Positions 24,629-37,600 of a stretch of 64,000 nucleotides of DNA are shown piece after piece. The DNA is taken from positions 45,274,501 through 45,338,500 of the forward strand of contig NC_080557.1 in the NCBI RefSeq assembly GCF_030253575.1. Reading direction: 5' to 3'. The notes under the pieces were generated by a model. That model searched no databases. It was given only the letters and a program-made list of their open reading frames with translations, and was not told where the DNA came from. Position 1 is the stretch's first letter. Each line of letters begins with the position of its first letter. The translations under genes were made by a program, and so were the position numbers. This DNA is from Rhododendron vialii. Lineage: Eukaryota > Streptophyta > Magnoliopsida > Ericales > Ericaceae.

Positions 24629-27600
24629 TCATGTCCCTTCCATTACCTTTGACTCCTTCCCTTCCGAATGCTTCGAGGGAGAACTCGATTCCCTTGAAGA
24701 GCTATGACCAAAAAAGCTAAACCTTCCAATCTTTTTGGAAAATGAGCTCATGAATTTGTGGGAATTAGACTTCTCCATATTCCTCTTCATACAGACGTGC
24801 TCTTTCTCTAGATCGTTTAGTCTCATCCTTAAACGAGCTAGCTCAAGCTTCAGCTCCCGGTTCTCTCTCCTCAATGAAGCATAGTTATCCCGTGGAGACA
24901 TGGAGGCACTGAGTGCACCACTGCCAACCCGCCACGACTGGTGCACTGGTTTTAGGTCATCGTCAGGGTTAGAGCAGCACAAGGCATTCCGGAGCTTTAA
25001 CTGTTCAAAATAAAGCACTTGCACCATCGATTGGAGAGGAAGGCGTTCGTTTTGCGCAGCATGTGCACCGGCTTCTTGGGAGAGCTTTTGGAAGTCAATC
25101 AGCTGGCATACGTTCTTCTTGTCTGGATCTGATAAACCCTGATGAGCCTGCCACATACGTCTAAGGAATAAATCAAAAGAACTACAAACTAAGAGATAAG
25201 TGCCTGTGGAAGCTCTAAAATGAAATTTTGGACCAAGTGGCTGCGTTGTTATCTAGCTATGATGAAGGAAAACAGGCAGAAATTCTAAAACTCATGAATG
25301 AACAGATCTAACAAGAAACTTTTTGAGCAATCAAATGAAGGTTTAAGAGGAACCAACTAATTCTCTATCTCATTCCATGTTTTTTCCCTTTTGCTGAGTT
25401 CTGTAAATCTTGTTGTTCTTAGGGATTAGAGGCAGAAATTATTATAAAGCTGCTCAAACTGTGAAGGGGAGAAAAAAAAAAAAGCATGAAGAGACAAACA
25501 GAAGAGCGATTTCTTCATAATATTGTCTTTACCTAGTCATCTCCGATCCCTCCTGCAAAATTAAAACACTCCAAATAGCAAACAAACAGCGCTATAAAGA
25601 GTTATTCTAGAAGAAATGGAGTACTAATGTAAGAAGTTACGTACTTTGAGATAAATATCAATTGCTCGGTACAACCCATCGTGAAGAGTACGTGCATGCC
25701 CGGGCAAGGTATCTGCAATTGCTATGAACTTGTTGAGCTTGAGGTTTGCATCAGGTGCAATTTCAGCCAAGTAAGTGTCCACTAATTTCGAGACTTTGAA
25801 TAGTGCTGATTGTGAGGGCGAATGAGGACTATCCGATTCAAAGACAGAACCATCCTCCATATCGTCCTCGCTATCATCTTTCTGAGAGAAATTAACCAAG
25901 ATTCTGTGGACTGTGTCGACATCAAACATAGTGTCACCAGCATGGCGGAAGGAGGGGATCAAAAGATCATCAAGAGTAGCTATATCCAACTGGGCCCCGA
26001 TCCGTCTCTCTAAATCAAGCCTACAAGCAACTGCACAATCAAGCATCATAGCGCTTCGTAAAACACCGAACAGAAAACTGATGGGAATGACAAGTTTCTC
26101 AACCGGCAAAAGGCTAACGATTGTCTCCACAACTACTCTTTCTTGCCCATTTGAACCATCAACAGTCTCAAACTTCGGCTGGCTAGATGGATTCCATAGG
26201 CTTGATTTCTTTGTCAATTCTTTTTGAGCATAACTCATGAGAGATGCACCTATACTCTCAGGCCGGACCCCACGACACTTCATAGCCGTTATGACTCTTT
26301 GATAAAAATCTATCCGGAGAGCAGAAAGATCTTCTATCCACCAGTCCCCTTCGCATTTGACTTGACGGTTCATGTGAAGTCTACCTGAGCTGCTGTACTC
26401 TAGACGCGAAAAACTTGAAGCAATTTGCTCTACACAAGCTTTGGAAGCTATTGCATCAATGCATCTATTGGTTATGTTTAGCTCGTCAGCAAGTGGGAGT
26501 AGATTTTCGCATTGTTGCAACACCTCAATACACATTTCAAGGTTCTTGCATACGATAGTGTCGAGATATTCTTCGGCACGGGAACTGAGATTGCTTTTTG
26601 AAAACTCCTCAGTCATATCGAGGTAATCGGACAGACAGCATAACTGAGCAACATTTGCCGATGTGATCTCGAAGTTGACTCCATAGCAGAATTTGGCAGC
26701 CAGTTCGAATGACTCAGCTCCTCCAGGTAGGTTGAGGAGCTCTATCCTTGAAATATTGGAATCTTTGTGTTCTGCTACCAACTTTCTGATTCGCCCACTC
26801 CGGGAGACAAGAGGGAACTGGATGCAAAATTTGCTGTGTTAGTAGTTGACAAGTTGTGATCAAACAATGAATACAGCGTCTCAACAAATGGCACAAACAA
26901 ACTGTTTTCTTCTGTATAAAGAGTTGCATGCCAACCATTAAGACCAAGAGGTTGGTATTTAGTAGAATTTTTTCCAAATTTGGTCTTATTTTTAACTTTT
27001 CAGATTGCTCTCTTTGAGATGAGACTGAGTGTGATAGCTGTTTTATTCAAAAATTGTTGTAGTTTGGGAAGAAAAAAAATCCAACAAAAAGGAGGGAAGG
27101 ATGAACACACTGACATTCCAGAAAAGGAATAAGTCATTTTCTTAGTAACACCGACACTCCCAAAAAAAAACTCACACAGACCCTTCAACAAACACACACA
27201 CGCACAAAACTGAGTCTACGCAGAAGGCAGAAGCATATATAGCCCATTACTTTGACTGGTGAAACTTACCTTGTGCAAGGCAAATGTTCCCCCTGTCACT
27301 TCTATAGTAATGTCACTTGGAACGTCCCGGAATATCCTGCAAGAGATCGGCAGCCATTTACAACCAAAATGTACAGTAGGTGTTTGTGCAATGTGACATG
27401 TACATTCAAAATAAGAAACATCTTTTCTGAAAGGCAATGGTTTCCTTTCTTTTCCTGCCAATTTATTGCTGAAATATAGCCCTACTTAAATGTTCCAATA
27501 CGATATAGAGTTCCCCGCGGATGTTGTGGTAAAGATTCATTGGCATTTGAAGTCACGATTCAAGTAAATTACAGGGTAATTGTTGTTTGTTGACATTAAG

Positions 27601-28318
27601 TTCGTTTAGGAGCAATCCTAGGCTCAAAAACATCAATATACAGATAAGAATTCAATATTCATATCTCCTCCTATTCCTCCTCTCACCCCCTCAGAGAAAC
27701 AACCAAGCAAGGCTTACATCAGAGAAACTAAGTAACTCCCTCCGTCCCAAAATGATAGCCCCCATGAAAAGACATGCAATTTTCGATCAAAAAATAAATA
27801 CTTTTGTTCATAATTTTTTGAATTTTTTGCACCAAATTAAAGAACTAATCAAGCTTTAATTTGGTGCGAAGAACCTCGAAAAATCATGTACAGAAGTACT
27901 TTATTTTTTTTATCCGAAAATTACACGTTTTTTGTTGGGGACTATCAAAATGGGATGGAGGGAGTGCTAAATGCAAGCAAGAAAAACTGAACACATGGCC
28001 TGCTTACAGTAAACAAGAGCTCAAGCACAAAGCTCAAGAACTAAAACTTCAAATTCCCACCGAGGAGATAGGCGAAAACTACTAGTAACCGAATAGAACA
28101 AACAATTAACTAAAATGATACCATCTTATGCAAAAACAAAAACGTTAAACAAAAATCAACTAAACCAACAAGGAAAAAGGGAAAAAAAAAAAAAAAACTA
28201 AATTTGAACTACACTGGAGCACAAGGACACATGAAGTTTAAAGAACAAACCATTCATTGTATCTCTGCCGCGAGCACTTGGTTAGTGACAACTGCTGCTG
28301 ATGGTGGTGCTTGTCCAT
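24629..28318 (-). CDS. BTB/POZ-NPH3 domain protein (NPH3/RPT2-like family)
   Basis: Member of the plant NRL family, whose known members act at the plasma membrane in phototropin or auxin-transport signalling, some as CUL3 ligase adaptors. Exons in order: 28251-28318, 27270-27336, 25645-26817, 24629-25147, giving 608 residues, the usual size. The BTB domain spans about 23-125 (RDVPSDITIEV, HKFPLVSRSGRIRKLV, LPGGAESFELAAKFCYG). The NPH3 domain spans about 205-485 (DWWIEDLSALRIDFYQRVI, ETIVSLLPVEK, DLLIPSFRHAGDTMFDVDTV, DGLYRAIDIYLK, then AHAAQNERLPLQ). A C-terminal coiled coil follows (ENRELKLELARLRMRLNDLE), with a basic, Ser-rich tail FMSSFSKKIGRFSFFG. The start MDKHHHQQQ is the only ATG in phase before the BTB domain. 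The sequence resembles the Arabidopsis At1g03010/RPT2 side of the family; I cannot assign the exact orthologue. Intron 1 carries a Stowaway-type MITE. Confidence 0.92.
27735..27964. mobile_element. Stowaway-type MITE in intron 1 of the BTB-NPH3 gene
   Basis: Terminal inverted repeats ACTCCCTCCGTCCCAAAATG and its complement ending GGGATGGAGGGAGT, 230 bp, no coding capacity. A TA dinucleotide precedes the left end; the right flank reads GC, so the target site is partly degraded or the boundary shifted. Confidence 0.8.
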
Positions 28319-29260
28319 CTGACACAGGGGAAACGCAAAGAGAAGGGAATGGAAATTTTTAGAGGAAAGAAAGAGGATATTGGGGGTTAAAGAAAGGTAC
28401 AGAACAAGGAGACAGAGACCCAGATGGAGATGTTCCTGTTGGTAGATTTCCTTGGGCATTTTTGTCAAACAGGTGGTGTTCAAACCATGGATCGCAACTG
28501 TCCAAAGCACCCTGGGCCTCTCTGGTGGGTCACCTATGATGTCTTCACCTTTTTCTTTAAGCCAAACATGCATGCCCAATTCCAAATCATAAACAGTCAC
28601 ATTTCTACACACGTTTTCACCGAATTCTACAGTCTGGACACTGTTTTGCTGAATCTAAGCTGGTTAATGGGCGCAAATAAGGGAATGGGTTGTGACTATG
28701 TAGGTATATAAAATGCAAGTTTTATCAACACAGAGGAGAGAGAGAGAGGGAGGGGGGGAAAGCGGGAAGGAAAGGGTAGTTATTGGTTTGACATATTTTA
28801 CTCTTTGTCCCCTTAATCATTCCCTTTTTTCTGTTACCTTTAATTTATGTGTATTGACATCAGCACCCCACATTTTTAACTTATCTTTCAAATTCGGTGG
28901 AAAATTCACTAGCAATTATGGCTTTCACTTTGTCTTGGAAGTCAAATCACCAAAGATTTTCCTTGATTCATTTCATATGTTTTGATACTAATCCAAAGAT
29001 TAGGATGAAGCGTTTACCATCTAACCAAAACATGCAGATAGTCGTAAATGCGTAACTTTATCCCGCGTGGGCAGGATGCTGGCCCGCGACCAACACCAAA
29101 CATGATAGCTTAAAAACACAACTATTTTATTTCTTTTCCATTATGTACACCTAACGTGTCGGTAAATTGAGTCAAAGGGCGACAATTTTGTCAGTCAAAC
29201 CGAAATTTGTAATGATAAGTTTCTTTTTGGTTTCATAAGGTAATTGAAGGGTGTTAAATA

Positions 29261-29962
29261 TGAAAGAAGAGATGTTTTATTGAATTTGATAACACTATAT
29301 AATGAGCTCTTCTATTAATAGAGGAGAGGGAGTCTAATTAAGGAAGGAAATCATACCATTAACTATGGAAGAAAATTATCCTAATTACAATCAAACCTCA
29401 ATCCTAATATCACGATATTATTTATTATATCAATTTATTCTAACATCCCCCTCAAACTCAAGTAGGTCTACCAACTTGAGTTTGAAAAAAACCCAGAGAA
29501 ATCAGAAGTAACCAAGCCAAGCCAAGAGAAACTAGGAGCAGCCAAACTAAGAAATCAAGAGTTGCCAGGAACCAAGAGAAACTGGGAAGAAAACTAGGAG
29601 AAACCAAAAAAATCCGAAAAAAGAAGAAGCCAATAATCGAAAAGCCACGATGTGAGATTGACAAAGTAATTAACTAAGTGCCCGGCAGACGAGATTGACA
29701 AAGTAATTAACTAAGTGCCCGGCGGACAACAGCGAGGCTTAGGCTGCCCACCAAGAGCGAATATCCAACGAGAGAAAAGATGTTTTATTGAATTCAATAA
29801 CACTATACAACAAGCTCTTTTATTTATAGAGGAGAGGGAGCCTAATTAAGGAAGAAAATCATATCAATTAACTATGGAAGAAAATCATCCTAACTACAAT
29901 CAAATCTCAATCTTAATATCACGATATTATTTATTACTGGAGTATATCAATTTATTCTAACA
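29261..29962 (-). mobile_element. Small non-autonomous LTR (TRIM-like) element
   Basis: Two direct repeats of about 185-194 bp (29261-29445 and 29769-29962) share GATGTTTTATTGAATT at one end and AATTTATTCTAACA at the other. Read on the minus strand they begin TGTTAGAATAAATTG, and a purine tract GAGTTTGAGGGGGA abuts the left copy, as a polypurine tract does next to a 3' LTR. The interior is only about 320 bp and has no gag or pol. A convincing primer-binding site or 5-bp target duplication was not found. Confidence 0.65.
29654..29727. repeat. 37-bp tandem duplication inside the LTR-type element
   Basis: Two adjacent copies of a unit containing GAGATTGACAAAGTAATTAA and GTGCCCGGC, differing by one base, within the element's interior. 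Confidence 0.85.
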
Positions 29963-30737
29963 AAGAGTATGGATTTATTACTAGTTTTCACGAATTCTTG
30001 ATTCATTAATGTACTAAATTAAAAGAGGCTTGTTAATAAGTGCAATAAGGACATGAGTTAACATGTTATTAAGCCGTTCTTTAAATTAAGTGCATCATAC
30101 ATAAGTACGTACAACCATTTTATGTATGTTTTATTAACAAATCATTAATTAATTAAGACACTTGGACCCATTTGTAAGTTCAATTAATTTTGCACACGAA
30201 TTAAGTGGTAGAAAGTTTGAAGCACCACCCATGTTTAATTGATGCAAATCTAGTTCTCAGGAAGCTTAACTTGTGCCTTTTTAGAGAGGTCGGTGATACT
30301 TTTTCCAAAGCTATTGCTAATTTGCATGGATAAATAATCTTAAACCTCTTAATTAAGCTGCATAGACAACAATATTGCTTTAGTATAGGTACGTACGAAT
30401 AAAGTACAACTTTATACAGCAATTACTCCCGGTAGTTATAAGTACAAAGAAATTAGTCGAGATGCACGCAAATTTATTTAGACATCCTTGGTCACCGAAG
30501 AAAATGGACATAAAGAAAGGACATGAATCTTGATTATTTTCTCTTGGCTTTATGGTTATTCAATTTTGATTATGTCATTGTAGCTACTAATAGAAGGACA
30601 AAGTAATTGATAATTGAGAGAGAGAGAGTGTGTGTGTGTGTTTGTAACGACCCGCGCTAGCTAACCTACTTAACTATTAGCCTAACTATGTGACTCAAAA
30701 GATTAACGTCGAGTTAATAGTAACTGGGGGTGGTGAG

Positions 30738-30749
30738 CAGGGCCGGCCC
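30738..30749. mobile_element. hAT-like terminus (fragment)
   Basis: CAGGGCCGGCCC followed by CAACCCCAAAGCCC is a typical hAT MITE end. I could not find the matching right end or an 8-bp duplication, so the element is probably truncated. Only the end is marked. Confidence 0.4.
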
Positions 30750-33084
30750 AACCCCAAAGCCCAAGAGGCCTGGCCTTGGGCATCTCAAAAATGTCAAATT
30801 TTAAGGGCACTCTACTAATTTTTCTTTTTGGGTTTGAATAGAAGTCTTTTTTAGCTCAATAGGAAAAAAAAATGTCCCAATATGAAACTCAAAAAAAGGC
30901 TCATTTGTGATTCTATGAACCAGTGGTAATAAAAAAGGACCCAAACCGTGGTAACAAAAAAGAAGGCCCAATCTCTTAGAATAAATAAATAGTTTTATGA
31001 AAAACAAAATATTATGTACTAATTAAAAATTAGATTGCTTGTTTTGAAATCTTTGTTATTTTTGTTGGCTTCTGAAACTACCTACTTTATAATTTATATA
31101 GATACGTATTTTTATATTTTTGTAGTGACCCAACCCTTATAATTTATTTTTGTCGTGTATTACAGTATTAGTCAAGGGGATTTAATACTATAGTTTTGAT
31201 TTTCTCGTATTGTGACTGTTTGTCTTTATTCCGTAAAAACTGTGAAGTATTTAGGACATCATTCTAAAAACAAGTCTTGGACACTTAAATACCTTGGGTC
31301 GACCTTGAAGAGGGGGGGTTGGTTTTGTGATTACCCACCTACAGTGGTGGGTCATGTGGCGTTATACCTGGTGGGTCCACGTGTTCCTCCTTTGTTATCA
31401 TGAAAGCTAATAAAAATGATAACATTTGATATGATATCTTGTTCCACCACCACCACGGCTTTGCTTTTCATGTGTAAATGAGAACAAATTTTTGTGCATG
31501 TTTCATTTTCAACTCTAAAAGTCTCCAAGCCACGAGTTGCAATATTTGCCATTAAGATAACATCCAAATGGAGGATAGAGAGAACCCACATCAAAATTGA
31601 GAGGGACATTAATTGTTACTTATAACTACTTGTTACAAGAATATTTATTAATGAATTTATGGCTCTAGGTACCATGTGATCATTACATTGCAAATGTTGG
31701 ATCAATCTCAAAATACACTTCATTTTTCTTTCGAGACCTGGTTTGACCGGTTGGAAAATAATAATGAAAGAATATTTTCCGAGGAATAGTTCTCGTGTTT
31801 GGCTAGTGGAGTGGTAACCTAATAATAGGCACCATGTGCTATTCTTCGTTTGACATGCGATTTCGCCTCATGACTAACCACAACTAGCAACGCTGATTCT
31901 CGTTGAAGAAAAAAAAGAAGAAGAATAGTACTCGTGTCGGTTTGACTACTACTAAAGAACATTGTCACTAGTTTAGTACCACATCCTCAAATTAATTTGT
32001 TCATCCATATTTATTCATCAAATAGTGTCACATTAGAATTGTTGCTAATATCTCACTTCTAACTATAAAGTCACAAAAAGTAACCAAAAAAAAAAAAAAC
32101 AATTTGCAAAGCGAAAGAAAAGAGTTGTCTTATCCTATCAAAATCACATGGCTGCATGCACGCGTAAAGTTATCCCGGGTGAATGGGTGATGAAATCATG
32201 AAAATGTGGGTAAAGCATAGCATAAGCATCCTATGTTCTTTTCTTTATGAGAACACCGGTGTTGGGCTAGCTTACCCGTATCTCGATTAAGATGGGGGAT
32301 CAATCTCACCGTTCGCTTGCGAGAGTTCCAATTAAAGTCGGAGCAGGGCTCAGTATGGACTGGCCCCAAAAAGAATTAGGTCTTGCCACTAGGACAACCT
32401 CTTGAATGAAGAATAATGAGGAAAAAAAAAGTGAAAAGCAATTACACACCGATCTAAACCGAATTTTTAACAAGCGAACACGAGCTCAAATTCAAGTAGT
32501 TTGGTTCGTTTTTCCATTTCTACATCCAGATGAGTTATTTATTATTCTCCATTTCGCGCTTCCAAAAGTTTTCGCAAAAGGTCCCTTTTTTTTTTTTTTT
32601 TTTTAATACCGTCACAAAAACAATGATGAAGGTTACCATATACAGTATCTCCCATAGAAATTGTTAATCCAACCCAACACGAAACCCTAATACCCAAGTG
32701 AGTAATAACAACTTTGAGCAAGGAGGTGACTCTAAGATGCATAATGCATATATACTTTTTTTTTTCCCACAAAATCATTGACAATCTCACTGCACTTAAT
32801 GTCCGCCCATGAGTATTGACTTCATCGCCCCACAAAATCATTGACAATCTCACTACACTTATGTTGGGGTTGAGGTTAAAGCCTCACCACGAGTAGTATA
32901 ATAAATATTCCAACATGTATACAAGAATGCGATCATTCAGCAACTCGATAAATAGGTGTTCCATTGTTTTTGAATCACAATTCTTTTAATTGGTGATTTG
33001 CCATTCATATATTTTACTTTTGCTAGACGATAAGATGTTAGTGTGCTAGTATTATTTAAATTACTACACGGGTCAACCTTCTAT

Positions 33085-33150
33085 CCATCGGAGTCGGACC
33101 CCCACGCTCTAAAGGAGCGCAACACGACCATTGGACCAAACCCCAAGATC
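33085..33150 (-). mobile_element. tRNA-derived SINE head
   Basis: On the minus strand an A box TGGTCCAATGG (33128-33138) and a B box GGTCCGACTCC (33090-33100) lie about 28 bp apart, with a small GCGCTC...GAGCG hairpin between them. There is no closing acceptor stem, so this is a SINE remnant, not a functional tRNA gene. Confidence 0.55.
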
Positions 33151-34675
33151 TATTTGCCTTCCATATAAAACTCACTTCAATTTTGTTTTCTGACCAAAAC
33201 TATGTCACGTCATAAACACATCTAGTCGGCTTTTCTTGTTTTACTTGATTGTATTTTGCCTTTTTTAATTATATTTTGTTTTGTTGTTTTTTTAGACCCA
33301 CGGACAGCGCAATTTATATCTGATTTTATCAATACGAGTTGCATTTGCTTTGTTAGTCGGAAAAAACATGAGACATGAGATGCATGCATCCAAACACAAA
33401 TCAACGCCTCTCTCTCTCTCTGGGGGAACTCCTAAAACAACCCCAATTCCTAAAAAGCCTTATTGCTCCAAAAGTCCAGTTGGAGTCCAGTTTCCTTAAA
33501 CCTTTTGCGAGGGAATCTCCTAGGAAACACAACCCCACATGGAAGCCTAATGTACCTAACATTCATGGCTCCTAATCTTATTCTGGAGATGGGAACAAAA
33601 ATAATTTGGTGTACAACAAACGAACACGGTCTTGTGTGGGACCCCGAGGTGATTGGAGCCGTTCAATGTGATCACTAATGTGATCGGAACTGTTCAATGC
33701 GATCACTAATGTGGAACCTCGAAATGAATCTCACGCAATGTTTACATTGGGTATACACCAAATGTTGTACCCATAGTTGGATCATGGTATGACACCCCCA
33801 ACTTACAAACTCACATACTTCAGGGATCCCACGCACACTATGCTGGAGAAAGGCTTGTATATGTACCGGTTCTACACTGCGCTGGCGTAACACCCTCTTA
33901 TGTTGTGGGGTGGATGCGGGGAAGCAATGAGAGAGGAAGTTACGCCACGCCAGGAATGGTGGGAAGCGAGGAAGAAAGAGGTAGAACAAGAATCAAAGAG
34001 AAATAAACAAGAAGCAGAGGGGTTACCCGAAAAACATCCGTCGCCTTCCATTTTTTGACGAGAAAAGGAGGCTCAACAAAGTTGATGGAAACCCAAGAGG
34101 TCTAAGTGTAAGAGCAGTAAATGATAATGTCTTTACTCCATTTGTCCATGCCACAAAAACATATAAACACAGAACGAGAAACAAAGTAACTGTAAAAACG
34201 TAACACGCGTCCATGGAGTGTATGAGCTCATGTATACTGCATTCCAACCACAGCGGAATGTTTTATATAATATTATTTGATAAATTTTGCATTATTCAAG
34301 CAAAGCCAATAATTTGGAACAAAAGCGGCATTAAGCTGATAATAGAAATGCTTACCGAGTGAAAAGAAAAGGGTCGCAGAAGATACCATGGATACCTGGC
34401 ACGTTCATTGACACACACAAGATATATATAATCCCGCAGACCCATAACTCACAAGTCACAAATGCCTCTAGCTCAATATCACCATCCAACGGCACCACTT
34501 TCTAGTATTCCAATTTATAGGCAGATTTACGTTGGAGCAAAAGCCCATTACTGTCCCTGCGCAAAAGACTTGATGAGCCTTAAAGTGTTCCTCACTTCCT
34601 TCCAATCAATTTTTGCACAACTTGGTAATTCATCGACTGCTTCCCCTCCAATTTTGTCGAAGGCAACTCCAAGTT

Positions 34676-37600
34676 TCAACTGGTGGGTTGGGTGTCATCA
34701 TTCTGAGGCTCTTCCAAATCACTGGCTGTCAACGGAGCCACCAAAGGAAGCTCATTTTCTGGATTTTCCAAAGCATCACCAGAGAGTGAAGGCAGAAGAA
34801 GTCCATTAACCGAGTCTCCTCTCAGCAATTGCAACATTATGTTCCGTAAACTGCGCGACTTTTCTTTCTCAAACTTGTGGTCTGGGGTATGCTGCTGATT
34901 AAACCGACCTGGAAGCTTTGAGTGAGAATTATAACAATCACCACAAAGGTCAAACCCCATTGCTTCCTTGCAATCTATGCATTTGTATCTATCCCCCTTG
35001 ATTGGGCACATCTGCAGCAATAATCCAAAATGACAAGAAGACAATCTAATGAAAAGAACAGGGAATATGGATGCCACTGACTTGAGAGAGACGTTTGTGA
35101 GTTACATAACCTATAATAAACACATGCCAAATCTAACCCATGTTGTAAATTTGTATTTAAAACAACAGTTCTAATCTTTTCAAGTCTGAAAACTGGTCCT
35201 AATGAAGCCATTGAAGCAGCATAAAGTGGACTAGAAATGCTTTTTCAGATATGCTACACATGAATTATACATACGATTATGGGCAAGTAGAGGTATTCTC
35301 ATTATATTAGTATGCCCTTTGGGAGTCAATCATAAGATTTCAAGAAATTGGCATCAAGTATTTGCCTCAGTAGCTCAATTAAGGGGGTAGACCTCATAAC
35401 CCAAGTAAAGTGATAAGACACAAAATCCAATAAGAATGCCCTTTAACAAAATGGGTATATATGGTAGTGTATGTTAGGACTCGAATGATTGTCAGATGAC
35501 TACATCCGGGACCCTCCCCAACAAAGACAGAATGTAATCAACACAAGAACTTCGCTGCGAAGGCGTCCACGTGTGTACAGAGTGCCTGGTGCATCACCAA
35601 TATTTTATGAGCACAGAACTGAAGTATTTCAAAAGGACAACCTACATATATGGCATAGAACACATGCCTTAGCGGTTGAATAAACATTATTTGGAAAGCG
35701 TGGACAAAGCAAAGTTAGACGAGGCAGCCTACGAAAAAAGCCCTTCCACGTAGCAGACTTCAATAGAACCACCACTTCTTTTAAGCAAATTGGAATAAGG
35801 ACCCCTACACATGGGGTGTGGTAATCAAATTATTGTGTCAGTTTTTAGTCTTACAAAAATCTTGCGTGAATTTGTTCCAACTGTATTCTTACTGTAAGAA
35901 CTTAAAGTGTCACATGAGGTTTCGGGTACAAAATATTGAGTACCTATATGTTGCCATTCAGAGTAGGAAGATCTTCACAGAGAATTTCTCTTGTTCAAGG
36001 ATTTCATGAAGTCTCGGTGGTGTTCTGCTACGGGTTCTTAAAAAATAAGTACTTATTTTGCAACTTTGGAAAGGGAAATAAGAACCCTTGTTCCACTAGG
36101 CAAAATAAGTACTTATTTCGGGTTTGGGTTATCTGAGCTAATGACCAAAATGCCCTTTACCCCAACATTGGGTAGGGAAATAAGCACCCTTGTTCCATTA
36201 AAGGTAAAATACGTACTTTTGAGCTATTGACCAAAATGCCCTTTACCCCAACAGAGGGAGAGAGAGGAGGGGGCAGCTGCACAGATAAGGATGAGAGGGA
36301 GAGAGAGTTTTCGCATAATCTGGAAGCCCTAGGCTGCAGCACCGACAAAATGGGGGGAGGGGCAAAATAGTCATTTCGCACGAAGTCTGTGGGGGAAGGA
36401 ACACCAAAACGACGTTGTGGTGTTCCTTAAGAAGGTCGGAGATAGCGGAACATGGGTTCTTAACGGGTAAAAATTAAGTTCTTAAAAAGTTAGCGGAACA
36501 CCATCTATGCATACTTGCAAAATTGAGAGTTTAGCCCGATGAGTAGAAAGAAGAAGAAGAAGAAACATATTCACAAGAGCTTTAAGCTCTTGATCTGTAA
36601 ATATAGTACAGGACCCTCGTGGTTTGTGCATGAAGAGTCTTGTTGTCACTTCTTCAACTATTTCTCTATCCCTTTCACCTCTTCCTCCACAAAGAAGGGA
36701 CTTTTTCCTCTTCTACTATGCAATTTTCCTTCCCTTTTGTTTCACATCAAATAGTACAAAGAAGATGGTGAAATAAAAAGGGGAAGAAGTATGACAGAAA
36801 TTCTATTTCCTATTTGACCAACATTATTTCAATGACGTTAATGGAAGGTTAGTTTATGGCAGGATTCAGAAATTTACCCCACAAGAATCACAACCGGCTC
36901 CAACATGAACATCCGGACCATGTTCACCCAACCAATGGAAAAAACCACGCTCTTCTGTTGAACCTGATAGGTAGCACAAACTGGCATTACAAATTGCAGA
37001 AGCAAAAGCAGTTCAAATTAAAATAAAATAAAAAATTGAAGAAAATCAAAATACATAAACAGAACACACATCAAAGTGAACGAAAATATACCCAATAAGC
37101 CCCATGAATCAACCATGAACCCCCACCCCGCCAAAATACATCGAGACACGAGCAAAAAAGAAAAAAGAAATGATTTGTGCTCTGACAGGTTGCAGATGTT
37201 AACAATCCATATCAGAATGGAAAACTTATCGACTTCTCATCATTAAGCATCTTAAACAGCATCTTCATTTGGTACTTTGGCTTGATGGCACTAGTATAAT
37301 GTTACATAATATTAAGATAATCTTGAATTCTGTGCAAAAATTATACCAGGCAACACAACCATTTTCCGTTGCATCCACCAAATGGAGATGGCTTTGCCCA
37401 TACATTCCTATATCACGTGTATCTTCACGTATATATTTCCTTATTCTTCACAACTTCACGCATATCTGGTCTACTTTGCTAGCAGGTTAAAGATGAAAAC
37501 AGTCCTGTTAAGAGGAGAATACCAACAAATGATAAAATCGGGTTTCAAACTTTACACTTTACAGGTTAGGAGGTATAGTATAAGAGAGAGCAGCAGAATA

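Larger units (their letters stand above)
28319..34675. other. Gene-free spacer between the BTB-NPH3 gene and PRT1
   Basis: The first about 400 bp are the promoter and 5' UTR of the BTB-NPH3 gene; a TATATA-like word on the minus strand near 28705 and a GA-rich patch at about 28734-28760 are visible. The rest is AT-rich TE debris: an LTR-type element (29261-29962), a hAT-like terminus (30738-30749), a local direct repeat around 32765-32865 and a SINE head (33085-33150). No conserved protein frame is present. Confidence 0.6.

Noticed and set aside
32765-32865. Direct repeat of ACAAAATCATTGACAATCTCAC-like sequence as a possible CRISPR-like or regulatory array
   Set aside because: Only two copies in TE-rich plant DNA; no array structure.
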